64,000 nt of DNA, taken from assembly GCA_963832945.1 (NCBI GenBank), contig CAWHVV010000007.1, positions 62,001 to 126,000 of the forward strand, read 5' to 3'. The notes under the pieces were generated by a model that saw only the letters and a program-made list of their open reading frames with translations, ran no database searches and was not told where the DNA came from. The DNA is from JAFEDN01 sp963832945 (lineage in GTDB: Bacteria > Pseudomonadota > Gammaproteobacteria > Coxiellales > Coxiellaceae). The position numbers and the translations under genes are program-made. Positions 38,001 through 45,955 of this stretch are shown here, in pieces (the first letter of the stretch is position 1; every line of letters starts with the position of its first letter).

Positions 38001-38048
38001 CCATATCTTAATTATAAAACATTTTGGAGACATTATGGAAATTACTTA

Positions 38049-38159
38049 ATGGTAGCTCAACCAGTTTTAGGAGTTTTGAGTTCCAAAGATGATGAGAAGA
38101 ATGCGAATGTGAGCGGAGAACAGTATTATGTTAATGCGCTCAGTAACCATTTAGGATGA
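38049..38159 (+). pseudogene. C-terminal relic of an ADP-ribosyltransferase paralogue
   Basis: 37 codons reading MVAQPVLGVLSSKDDEKN, then NVSGEQYYVNALSNHLG and a stop. They align with MVLQPVLGVLSANDN...NVSGDENYVKELKEHLD near the C-terminus of the ADP-ribosyltransferase at 57402-58496. A ribosome-binding site and an ATG with four codons lie just upstream (about 38026-38048), as if the gene body had been deleted between start and tail. A hairpin follows the stop. Confidence 0.7.
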
Positions 38160-38173
38160 TAGCGACCTATTTA

Positions 38174-38203
38174 TAGGGGTGATTATTTCTATAATCACCC
38201 CTA
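38174..38203 (+). terminator. hairpin, probable terminator
   Basis: Exact 12-bp stem taggggtgatta / taatcacccctac-side arm with a 6-nt loop (tttcta), directly after the ADP-ribosyltransferase relic. The downstream run is A/T-rich but lacks a clean U tract, so termination is likely but not certain. Confidence 0.65.
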
Positions 38204-38309
38204 ATAAAATACGACTTAAATATGCTTAGTTGGAATAATAAAGTCAAATGTGATATATTAGTTTGATGTGATATGCTACCTTTCTTGAGAAAATCCATGA
38301 GGAATTACG

Positions 38310-39215
38310 ATGAAATTGGCCATTCTTTCTCGAAGAAAAGATATCTATTCGACACGCCGTCTGAAGGAAGCCGCAGAAGCCAGGGGACATGAGACCGCGA
38401 TTGTGGATTATCTGCGTTGTCATATGAATATTACGGCGGAAGAACCCTCTATCTATTATAAAGGTCGAAAATTACCTTTTTATGACGCCATCATTCCACG
38501 AATCGGTACTTCCAGAACGTTTTACGGCACCGCGGTCGTCCGTCAATTCGAGGCCATGGGCGCTTTCACCATTAATTCTTCCCTGAGCATCACCCGCTCG
38601 CGAGATAAATTGCGCTCTCTTCAATTATTATCCAAAAAAAGCATCGGCCTGCCGATCACCGGTTTTGCGCATTCCCTAAAGGATGTCGACCGCCTAATCA
38701 AAGTAGTGGGCGGACCGCCTTTGGTAGTGAAATTAATTGAAGGCACTCAAGGAGTGGGAGTGGTACTGGTCGAGACCCGGGAAGCGGCTTATAGCGTTAT
38801 TCAGGCGTTTATGGGTCTCAGTGCTAATATTATCATTCAGGAATTTATTCAGGAGGCTCAGGGCGCGGATATCCGTTGTTTTGTTATTGGCGATAAAGTG
38901 GTGGCTTCCATGAAACGTCAAGCCGAACCAGGCGAATTCCGTTCCAATATTCATCAGGGAGGCGTCGCCCTGCCCATTAAAATTACCCGTGATGAACGTG
39001 AAACTGCTATAAAAGCCGCGAAAACCATGGGCTTAAAGATGGCCGGCGTGGATATGCTCCGGTCCAATCGAGGGCCTCTGGTTATGGAAGTCAATTCTTC
39101 ACCGGGTCTGGAAGGCATTGAAAATGCCACGGGGAAGGATATCGCAGGCATGATCATCAAATACATTGAACGTCACGCCAAACCGATTGGTCCGCAAGAC
39201 TATTATGAAGGTTGA
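38310..39215 (+). CDS. rimK: RimK-family ATP-grasp glutamate ligase
   Basis: 301 aa. N-terminal domain MKLAILSRRKDIYSTRRLKEAA, then ATP-grasp with PLVVKLIEGTQGVGVVLVE, FIQEAQGADIRCFVIGDKVV and the metal-binding end LVMEVNSSPGLEGIE. RimK adds glutamates to the C-terminus of ribosomal protein S6. Start follows GAGG. First of three tightly packed genes (rimK, deacylase-like, retropepsin-like), a set often found together in proteobacteria. Confidence 0.95.
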   Translation: MKLAILSRRKDIYSTRRLKEAAEARGHETAIVDYLRCHMNITAEEPSIYYKGRKLPFYDAIIPRIGTSRTFYGTAVVRQFEAMGAFTINSSLSITRSRDKLRSLQLLSKKSIGLPITGFAHSLKDVDRLIKVVGGPPLVVKLIEGTQGVGVVLVETREAAYSVIQAFMGLSANIIIQEFIQEAQGADIRCFVIGDKVVASMKRQAEPGEFRSNIHQGGVALPIKITRDERETAIKAAKTMGLKMAGVDMLRSNRGPLVMEVNSSPGLEGIENATGKDIAGMIIKYIERHAKPIGPQDYYEG

Positions 39216-39227
39216 TAAAAAGGAATT

Positions 39228-40256
39228 ATGGAAGTACCTCATGAACTGGTTATTAATGGGATTATAGTGCCTCCCGGCAAGCGCACCACAATAATGTTGC
39301 CCATGCCGAAATTATATGATTGGACACCCATGAATATGCCCTTGCATATTATTCGTGGCTCAAAACCAGGCCCTGTGTTATGCGTGACCGGCGCCGTACA
39401 TGGTGATGAAATTAATGGAGTGGAAATCATCCGCAGATTGTTAAAAAAACGTTTTTCCAGACAATTAGCCGGAACTTTAATCGCGGTGCCGATTGTAAAT
39501 ATTTATGGGTTCCTAACCCAGGCCCGCTATCTTATGGACAGGCGGGATTTGAATCGTGCCTTCCCTGGTTCTAATAAAGGTTCACTGGCGGCGCGTTTAG
39601 CCTATCTGGTAATGAATGAACTGGTAGCCAATGCCACTCATTTTATCGATTTACATACCGGCTCACTCCAAAGAATTAACCTTCCGCAGATTCGCGCCAA
39701 TCTGGACCTGCCTCATACCGAAAAATTAGCCAGGGCTTTTAACGCGCCGGTGATCCTGCATTCAAAAGAACGGGACGGTTCCCTGCGCCAGGCTTCCAAT
39801 GATAAAGGCGTGCCTTTATTGTTGTATGAAGCTGGAGAGGCATTGCGATTTAATGAAGCATCCATCCGTATTGGTTTGAGAGGTATCCTCAACGTCATGA
39901 AATTTTTAAAGATATTGCCGGAGGGACAACCGGCGTCTCCCCCACTTCATGCGCCGTTGGCCCGTTCCAGTTTCTGGGTGCGCGCGCCCCACAGCGGAAT
40001 TTTCAGACCTTTTAAAACCCTGGGAAAAAAAATACGAAAAGCGGAAGTGCTTGGGGTTATTGTTAATCCTATTGGTGAAGAAGAATATGAAGTGCGGGCG
40101 CATGTTTCCGGCATGATTATTGGTCAAACGAATTTGCCACTGGTGCATGAAGGTTCGGCCTTGTTTAATTTAGCGGTGTTTAAACCCATTACTGTTGAAA
40201 AACAGGAACCCGATGATGAACATATTGATGATATTTCACCATGGGTAGAGACATGA
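39228..40256 (+). CDS. succinylglutamate desuccinylase/aspartoacylase family zinc carboxypeptidase-like protein
   Basis: 342 aa, M14-type fold. Zinc-site residues are in VHGDEINGVEIIRRL (His and Glu) and FIDLHTGS (His). RDLNRAFPG supplies the substrate Arg/Asn, and YEAGEALRFNEA the likely catalytic Glu. A C-terminal beta-domain (HSGIFRPFKTLGKKI) follows. The exact substrate is unknown. The genomic link with RimK suggests it acts on glutamyl/acylated peptides (inference). ATGA overlap with the next gene. Confidence 0.9.
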   Translation: MEVPHELVINGIIVPPGKRTTIMLPMPKLYDWTPMNMPLHIIRGSKPGPVLCVTGAVHGDEINGVEIIRRLLKKRFSRQLAGTLIAVPIVNIYGFLTQARYLMDRRDLNRAFPGSNKGSLAARLAYLVMNELVANATHFIDLHTGSLQRINLPQIRANLDLPHTEKLARAFNAPVILHSKERDGSLRQASNDKGVPLLLYEAGEALRFNEASIRIGLRGILNVMKFLKILPEGQPASPPLHAPLARSSFWVRAPHSGIFRPFKTLGKKIRKAEVLGVIVNPIGEEEYEVRAHVSGMIIGQTNLPLVHEGSALFNLAVFKPITVEKQEPDDEHIDDISPWVET

Positions 40257-40735
40257 TCAAAAAACCACGAGGTTTGTTGTTGATCGGCTGGCGAGAATGG
40301 TGTGCATTGCCACAATTAAATATACCGGCAATTAAAGTAAAAATTGATACAGGTGCGCGAACTTCTGCGATGCATGCTTTTAATATTCAATTACAAATGA
40401 AAAAAGGCCGGGATTTCGTGCGTTTTTCAGTTTTTCCTATACAGGCAGATAAAAATATTATGGTGAATTGTGAAGCTCCGGTGGTGGATAAACGCGTGGT
40501 GACGAGTTCCACCGGTCATCGCGAGCTTCGATTTATTATTCTGACCCAGATTACCCTGGGCCAACAAACCCGGGAAATAGAACTGAGTTTATCGAATCGA
40601 GATCCACTGAAATTCCGGATGCTGCTAGGCCGCGAAGCTTTAAAAAATCTGGCCGTAATTGACGCCACCCGCTCCTTCTGCCAGGGCCGCTATAAAAAAA
40701 ATGAATTAAAAAATCTATTCTATAAAAATATATAG
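40253..40735 (+). CDS. retropepsin-like putative ATP-dependent zinc protease (RimB-type)
   Basis: 160 aa from ATG 40253, which overlaps the previous stop as ATGA. Carries the single-domain aspartic-protease signature KIDTGARTSAMHA and a second pattern RMLLGREALKNL. It belongs to the family annotated as ATP-dependent zinc protease, known as RimB in Pseudomonas where it acts with RimA and RimK on ribosome modification. The activity here is inferred from that association. Confidence 0.85.
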   Translation: MIKKPRGLLLIGWREWCALPQLNIPAIKVKIDTGARTSAMHAFNIQLQMKKGRDFVRFSVFPIQADKNIMVNCEAPVVDKRVVTSSTGHRELRFIILTQITLGQQTREIELSLSNRDPLKFRMLLGREALKNLAVIDATRSFCQGRYKKNELKNLFYKNI

Positions 40736-40818
40736 TTGCAATCAAACGTCTATTCTGATATCTTTTTCCCGCTGGAAGCATGAAAATTTATAGTTAAAAT
40801 AAAGTTTTGAGAGTAATA

Positions 40819-41727
40819 ATGAATAGAAGAGAATTGAAGCTTAACGACCCGGAATCCGATACTATTTCCTCAATATTAGGCCTTTATCCCAAAGTAAAAC
40901 AACCCGATAAATTGACCTATTTGCTTCATAAACATTTAGAGCGGCGCTGTAAAAACAACGATCCCTTTGAATTATTGCTTTACACTTATAATAATTCAGC
41001 CGGAGTTGGAGAATTTAAACATCTGGTGGAATTTTTCTCTTATTATCGTCATGTTTTACAGGAATGGAAAGAGGTCGTGACATTACGTGCTCTCTGTGTT
41101 GTTCATCCAGAAAAAATCAATGCAATCAGGCAACAGCTGCAATACTTGCAAAGTCTGACAGATCAGGAAATCTATCAGATCAATCCACTGCATGGGACTT
41201 TCGATGAAAAAGTCGCTGCGACTAAAAGTTTCATCTTTTGGATTGACGGGGGTGTTCAGAGAGGTTCTTCCGATATCAAGTTAATTGAACAACGGGAATT
41301 ACTGGAAAACTTTGTTAAAAAACATCAAGCCACCGTGAACATTTCGACAAGTTTAGAAATTAATTTCGGCTCTGACTTTAATCAGGATGACATATTTATG
41401 ATGAGCGATCTGAAAACCTGTTATAAACAATGCATCAATGAATATGGACATAAACCTGCTTTTTACACCCGCATTCAAAATTATAACCGGGCTCCCCAAA
41501 CTAACAGGTTAGTATATGACGCTTATGCCATGGGCGTTCATGCCCAACATTCCGGATTAAAGTTTAATACTCATATACTTAATTACAGCATATCTGGAAA
41601 AAAACCAGAACAATTACTCAATGAAATAGATAGTAAGTCCCTATTCAATTTCCTCACTGAGAGTAAAACAGCGGAACAATACTTTAGAGAAAGCAATCAA
41701 TATTTTGGATATTTAAAGAATACGTGA
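40819..41727 (+). CDS. hypothetical protein, first gene of an unknown two-gene operon
   Basis: 302 aa from ATG 40819, not recognised. Soluble, no signal peptide. Landmarks: PESDTISSILGLYPKVKQPD at the start, FIFWIDGGVQRGSSDIK in the middle, INFGSDFNQDDIFMMSDLKT and YAMGVHAQHSGLKFNTHILN later. The sequence is AT-rich relative to neighbours and has the Lys/Asn/Tyr-rich composition of Legionellales effectors, which is only suggestive. Overlaps the next start as GTGA. Confidence 0.7.
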   Translation: MNRRELKLNDPESDTISSILGLYPKVKQPDKLTYLLHKHLERRCKNNDPFELLLYTYNNSAGVGEFKHLVEFFSYYRHVLQEWKEVVTLRALCVVHPEKINAIRQQLQYLQSLTDQEIYQINPLHGTFDEKVAATKSFIFWIDGGVQRGSSDIKLIEQRELLENFVKKHQATVNISTSLEINFGSDFNQDDIFMMSDLKTCYKQCINEYGHKPAFYTRIQNYNRAPQTNRLVYDAYAMGVHAQHSGLKFNTHILNYSISGKKPEQLLNEIDSKSLFNFLTESKTAEQYFRESNQYFGYLKNT

Positions 41728-43325
41728 CTACCTATCAAAAAGAAATTACCGAACAATCTCACCGCTTTTGCCGATCACTGTATCGTGAATTTAATGTCAT
41801 TCATGAACAACGGCATATTTTAATCCGGGCTCTCATTTCTTCTATTTTAATGAAGGGTAATGACAAAGAGCAGCGCCATTTGCTGGATTTGATGCCGTCG
41901 TGGTATATGAATAATACTAATTTTGTTTTTTTTGCCGCTGCCAGTGAAAATTGGCGATTAATGGAAACTCTGAAAAGAAAAGATAAATTGTATTTCCAGT
42001 ATTTATTGCGAGAAAAGCATTTTGCTTCCGGAAGGTCGCCTTTTTCCATGGCTTTGGAAAAGATTGATTACCCCCTATCGTCAACCGAAGGGTTGAAAAA
42101 AATAATGAGTTATGGATTTTCTATTGAGGAAGAAATGAGCCTGGAAAATTTCATTGCTTATGCCGTCCGAAACAAGGTGATCCAGGCAATCTATACCGCA
42201 TTGAATACTATGAATTCAGAAAGTTTTTCTTTAAAAATTTTACATATTCTTCTTACTAGCCGTGATCAATTGACTTTATTAAGAGAATTTATAGATCTCA
42301 TGATAGAAATTATAGATACCGTTAAAATCAACGCCACAGAAGAGCATTTTCAAATTGAAGAAAAGACAGCAAAAATTCAATACCTGTCATTTAAGATACA
42401 TTCAAATGATGAATTCAAACTGCAATCCATTGAAACAGACCTTGAAATTAAAGGGCGCTCTAAGGGGCATTGGGTCAAACTGAAAGATAATGAAATCGAT
42501 TATATTTTCTTCGAAAAAAAAGATAAAGAGGTATTTAATGATGAATCGCAGCCAAAAATTTTTAATTCTAACTACAATTTTGGTGTCAGCAATTATTATG
42601 ATTATAGTGACGGAAAAACTACCGCAGTTTATGAATATCTAATGATATTAATTGCTAATAGCTATTTATCCAATGCCGCGATACCTGCCCGATTAATGCA
42701 GGACACATCCAGACATTTTTCCCTTTTTTCGCAGAAGGGAAAAGAGGATGATTTGTTGCCCACACTGATCAATTTGCAGCGTTTATTACCCAGGCTCATA
42801 CTTCGCAAAATACTCCTGAGAGATTCCGATATCACGACAGAAAATTTCATTGATACTCAGCTAATTGACTTAACCGATTGTTTATCCAGCGCCCTTCCCA
42901 ATAATTTATTGACTTTGGAAAGCAAACTGATTCCTTTCGAAATAATTAATTGGTTAAAGTTTCGTCCAGTCTCCGGAGGCAACAGGATCATCGATCTTCC
43001 TAATATTCAAGACTGGCATTCGATCATTGCCATAAATCATGATAGCTGCATGCAAACTGTATTGGAAACTATCGATTTGATATGTAAAAATTCAGAGAAT
43101 TTATATTTAGTCACCTATCGCCAACAATGTATTCAGGACGCCCTGCCCTACCTCGGTTATCATAATTGTGAAGACATTATCGACAGGTTAAAGGAAAGCG
43201 AAACGTTCCTGCTTAAGTTGACAAAAAAGCTACATCCTCAGGTAGTCAATACGGACGCTTATAAATTTTTCAGCAGAAAACCTTCTGACTCGGCGCAGAA
43301 ATTTCTGCATTACACTCCTTACTAA
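41724..43325 (+). CDS. large hypothetical protein, second gene of the unknown operon
   Basis: 533 aa from a GTG start overlapping the previous stop (GTGA), so translation is coupled. Not recognised. It is largely helical and soluble, with no clear membrane segment or signal peptide. Landmarks: QSHRFCRSLYREFNVIHEQR at the start, PSWYMNNTNFVFFAAASENW, and the C-terminal HPQVVNTDAYKFFSRKPSDS. The early part (NFVFFAAASENWRLMETLKR, SPFSMALEKIDYPLS) has the look of weak ankyrin-like helices. Convergent with the next gene with a 4-nt overlap. Confidence 0.68.
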   Translation: MTTYQKEITEQSHRFCRSLYREFNVIHEQRHILIRALISSILMKGNDKEQRHLLDLMPSWYMNNTNFVFFAAASENWRLMETLKRKDKLYFQYLLREKHFASGRSPFSMALEKIDYPLSSTEGLKKIMSYGFSIEEEMSLENFIAYAVRNKVIQAIYTALNTMNSESFSLKILHILLTSRDQLTLLREFIDLMIEIIDTVKINATEEHFQIEEKTAKIQYLSFKIHSNDEFKLQSIETDLEIKGRSKGHWVKLKDNEIDYIFFEKKDKEVFNDESQPKIFNSNYNFGVSNYYDYSDGKTTAVYEYLMILIANSYLSNAAIPARLMQDTSRHFSLFSQKGKEDDLLPTLINLQRLLPRLILRKILLRDSDITTENFIDTQLIDLTDCLSSALPNNLLTLESKLIPFEIINWLKFRPVSGGNRIIDLPNIQDWHSIIAINHDSCMQTVLETIDLICKNSENLYLVTYRQQCIQDALPYLGYHNCEDIIDRLKESETFLLKLTKKLHPQVVNTDAYKFFSRKPSDSAQKFLHYTPY

Positions 43326-43573
43326 CTGCCTATAGAAGATGCGCCCAGTTCATGGAGCGCATCTAATACGCGGCTTAGCATGCTGCCATGTTGTTCACTG
43401 GTTAATTCGGGCATATTTTCTTCTTCGGCGACCTGTAACTCGCGGGCGTCATATTCCCAGCGATGCAGGATTTGAATTTTTTGTTCGCGAGTCAACGAAT
43501 TATCCCTGACCACATCCATGGGATGCTGATAAACGCTTGTCGGGTCCAATAGCGCCTGCTCCAGTTTACTCAT
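43322..43573 (-). CDS. conserved small acidic protein (rod shape/heat-shock-neighbour type, unknown role)
   Basis: 83 aa. The pattern DPTSVYQHPMDVV...LTREQKIQILHRWEYDAREL followed by VAEEENMP is a small family widespread in proteobacteria without an assigned function. It lies 3 nt downstream of a four-helix membrane protein gene on the same strand and is probably co-translated with it. Soluble and acidic. Confidence 0.8.
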   Translation of the reverse strand: MSKLEQALLDPTSVYQHPMDVVRDNSLTREQKIQILHRWEYDARELQVAEEENMPELTSEQHGSMLSRVLDALHELGASSIGS

Positions 43574-43576
43574 CAG

Positions 43577-43963
43577 TTAAAGTCCGAAGCTGAAGGCCAG
43601 CAGAAAAATTGCCAATAATAAACAAAACACGCTTAAAATATAATAACCAACCTGGTGTTGGTGGAAATATTCCATCGTTTGCGGCACGGCGTGGGGAAAA
43701 TTCAAACGAATAATGCCTTTGATTAATGTGAGCCAGGCCAGAAGAGTGATCACAATACGCCAATCCGCCGTCCAAACATTATGCACTAAAACCATCAATA
43801 TACCGAGGATAATGGAAATAAAAGCGGTTAAAGTAATGGTGGCGGGTTGCTCACTCCATTGCTGGAAAGTATTGAAAAAAACTCCCCGGTTGAAGAGCAT
43901 GCTTAAACTGACGATGAGTAAATAAATACCTAATGCACGACCCAGAAAAAAAGAGATTTCCAT
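43577..43963 (-). CDS. small four-helix inner-membrane protein
   Basis: 128 aa from ATG 43963, which follows AGGAG; an upstream TTG in frame is less likely. Four hydrophobic segments: LGRALGIYLLIVSLSMLF, ITLTAFISIILGILMVL, IVITLLAWLTLIKGIIRL and YYILSVFCLLLAIFLLAF. Function is not recognised. The promoter region contains palindromic element copy 5, about 30 bp upstream of the start. Confidence 0.78.
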   Translation of the reverse strand: MEISFFLGRALGIYLLIVSLSMLFNRGVFFNTFQQWSEQPATITLTAFISIILGILMVLVHNVWTADWRIVITLLAWLTLIKGIIRLNFPHAVPQTMEYFHQHQVGYYILSVFCLLLAIFLLAFSFGL

Positions 43964-43991
43964 ATTCTGACTCCTATTCAAGCAATAATTT

Positions 43992-44151
43992 CAGCAATTC
44001 CCGCTGGGTACAGCGGCAATTGCTTCCTATTTATATCCTGCGCTCGGCAGAGCCGATGCTCGGAATGAAGGGGGAGCCGCTGCGCGCTGCTCCCCCTTGC
44101 GAACCCCCATCGCGCAGAGAATTTTCTACGAAAATTATTTATCTTATTGCT
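43992..44151 (+). mobile_element. palindromic insertion element family 1, copy 5
   Basis: 160 bp from cagcaattcccgctggg to attgct, flanked by gcaataattt at 43982-43991 and 44152-44161 (10-bp target-site duplication). Central stem tip of the ccgctgcgcgctg type. It lies between icd and the small membrane-protein gene. Confidence 0.9.
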
Positions 44152-44206
44152 GCAATAATTTAAACTAATTATAGTGCATGACGGCAACTTCCGCCGGGGA
44201 CAGGGT

Positions 44207-45466
44207 TTATTTTAGGTTGTCTATTAAGACGTTGCCGAAAGCGGAGCAGCTGACTTCCTCTGCATTGTCCATGAGTCTGGCGAAATCGTAGGTGACAGTG
44301 CGATTTTTTATGGTGGTTTCCATGGCGCGAATAATCATATCGGCGGCTTCAGTCCAGCCCATATGGCGCAGCATCATTTCCGCGGAAAGAATTAAAGAAC
44401 CTGGATTTACTTTATCCTGGCCTGCGTATTTGGGCGCGGTGCCGTGAGTGGCTTCAAATAGAGCGACCCTGTCGCTCAGGTTGGCGCCCGGGGCGATACC
44501 GATGCCCCCTACCTGCGCGGCCAAAGCATCGGAAATATAATCACCATTTAAATTTAAGGTGGCGATGACACTGTATTCGGCAGGACGGAGCAATGCCTGC
44601 TGCAGAAAAGCGTCGGCGATGACATCCTTAATCACAATTTTCTTTTGGGTTTGGGGATGGGTGATCACATGCCAGGGGCCGCCGTCTATGGGCGTGGCGC
44701 CAAACTCTTTCCGCGCCAATGCATAACCCCAGTCCTTAAATCCACCTTCGGTAAATTTCATGATGTTGCCTTTGTGCACCAGAGTCACGGAATCGCGATG
44801 ATTATCGATGGCGTATTGAATCGCGCGCCGCACCAGGCGCGTGCTGCCTTCTTCCGAAACCGGTTTAATACCAATGGCGCTGGTGGCCGGGAAACGAATT
44901 TTAGTGACACGCATTTCGTTGCGTAAAAAATCAATAACTTTTTTGGCTTCCGGGCTGCCGGCGGGCCATTCAATGCCTGCGTAGATATCTTCGGAATTTT
45001 CGCGAAAGATCACCATATCCACCAGCCACGGCTCTTTAACCGGGCTGGGCGTCCCCGCGAAATAGCGCACCGGGCGCAGACAGACATACAAATCCAGATC
45101 CTGGCGTAACGCCACGTTTAATGAACGGATACCACCGCCCACGGGAGTGGTCAAAGGCCCTTTAATACCCACGCCATATTCGCGCAGGGCTTCCAGAGTT
45201 TCCGCAGGCAGCCATTGATCGGCCCCATAAACTTTGGTCGCTTTTTCACCGGCATAAATTTCCATCCATGAGATTTTACGCTGACCGCCGTATGCCTTAT
45301 GGATCGCCGCATCCACCACTTTACGCATAACCGGCGTAATATCGACCCCAATACCGTCTCCCTCAATAAAGGGAATTATTGGCTGATTGGGAACCTTCAA
45401 AGATAAATTATCATCGATGGTAATTTTCTCGCCGCTTTTGGGTGTCTGAATATGCTGATAGGTCAT
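44207..45466 (-). CDS. icd: isocitrate dehydrogenase (NADP+)
   Basis: 419 aa from ATG 45466 (MTYQHIQTPKSGEKITID), with GGAG upstream; the frame stays open into the palindromic element but that part is not native. Dimeric bacterial-type enzyme: IPFIEGDGIGVDITPVM, the phosphorylation/substrate loop GGGIRSLNVALRQDLDLYV, NLNGDYISDALAAQVGGIG and EATHGTAPKYAGQDKVNPG. Converts isocitrate to 2-oxoglutarate in the TCA cycle. Its promoter region begins 34 bp before a stack of palindromic elements, so transcription may start within or across them. Confidence 0.97.
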   Translation of the reverse strand: MTYQHIQTPKSGEKITIDDNLSLKVPNQPIIPFIEGDGIGVDITPVMRKVVDAAIHKAYGGQRKISWMEIYAGEKATKVYGADQWLPAETLEALREYGVGIKGPLTTPVGGGIRSLNVALRQDLDLYVCLRPVRYFAGTPSPVKEPWLVDMVIFRENSEDIYAGIEWPAGSPEAKKVIDFLRNEMRVTKIRFPATSAIGIKPVSEEGSTRLVRRAIQYAIDNHRDSVTLVHKGNIMKFTEGGFKDWGYALARKEFGATPIDGGPWHVITHPQTQKKIVIKDVIADAFLQQALLRPAEYSVIATLNLNGDYISDALAAQVGGIGIAPGANLSDRVALFEATHGTAPKYAGQDKVNPGSLILSAEMMLRHMGWTEAADMIIRAMETTIKNRTVTYDFARLMDNAEEVSCSAFGNVLIDNLK

Positions 45467-45499
45467 AATTTTCTCCATATATTGCAGATATTTTATCAC

Positions 45500-45665
45500 A
45501 GCAATTCCCGCTGAGTACAGCGGGAATTGCTTCCTGTTTATATCCTGCGCTCGGCGGAGCCGATGCTCGGAATGAAGGGGGAGACGCTCCGCTCTCTCCC
45601 CCTTGCGATCCCCCATCGGGCAGAGAATTTTCTGCGAAAATTATTTTTCTTTAGCGGGAATTGCT
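45500..45665 (+). mobile_element. palindromic insertion element family 1, copy 6
   Basis: 166 bp with terminal repeats agcaattcccgctga and tagcgggaattgct. Central stem tip acgctccgctct. It lies directly upstream of icd. No target duplication is visible, perhaps because copies 7 and 8 inserted beside it. Confidence 0.85.
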
Positions 45666-45675
45666 GGCAATCAAC

Positions 45676-45955
45676 CAAGAGTTCCCGCTGAAGGGAACTC
45701 TCCTTACCCGATGGGGGTTGAAGGGGGAGAGAGCGGAGCGTCTTCCCCTTCATTCCGAGCAATCGGCTCCGCCGATGCGCAGGATATAAACAGGAAGCCA
45801 TTGCCGCTGTACTCAGCGGGAATGTCTCCTTACCCGATGGGGGTTGAAGGGGGAGAGAGCGGAGCGTCTTCCCCTTCATTCCGAGCAATCGGCTCCGCCG
45901 ATGCGCAGGATATAAACAGGAAGCCATTGCCGCTGTACTCAGCGGGAATGGCTGA
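45676..45955 (-). mobile_element. palindromic insertion element family 1, copies 7 and 8 (tandem)
   Basis: A short-subfamily element whose internal 126-bp unit is present twice in a row (units begin at about 45699 and 45825). The whole is flanked by caatcaac at 45668-45675 and 45956-45963. The left end is caagagttcccgctg and the right end cagcgggaatggct. It supplies the last codons and stop of queA. Confidence 0.88.

Noticed and set aside
45500..45955. CRISPR-like array in the repeated stretch
   Set aside because: Only two-three long units with no short spacer pattern and with target duplications; these are insertion elements.
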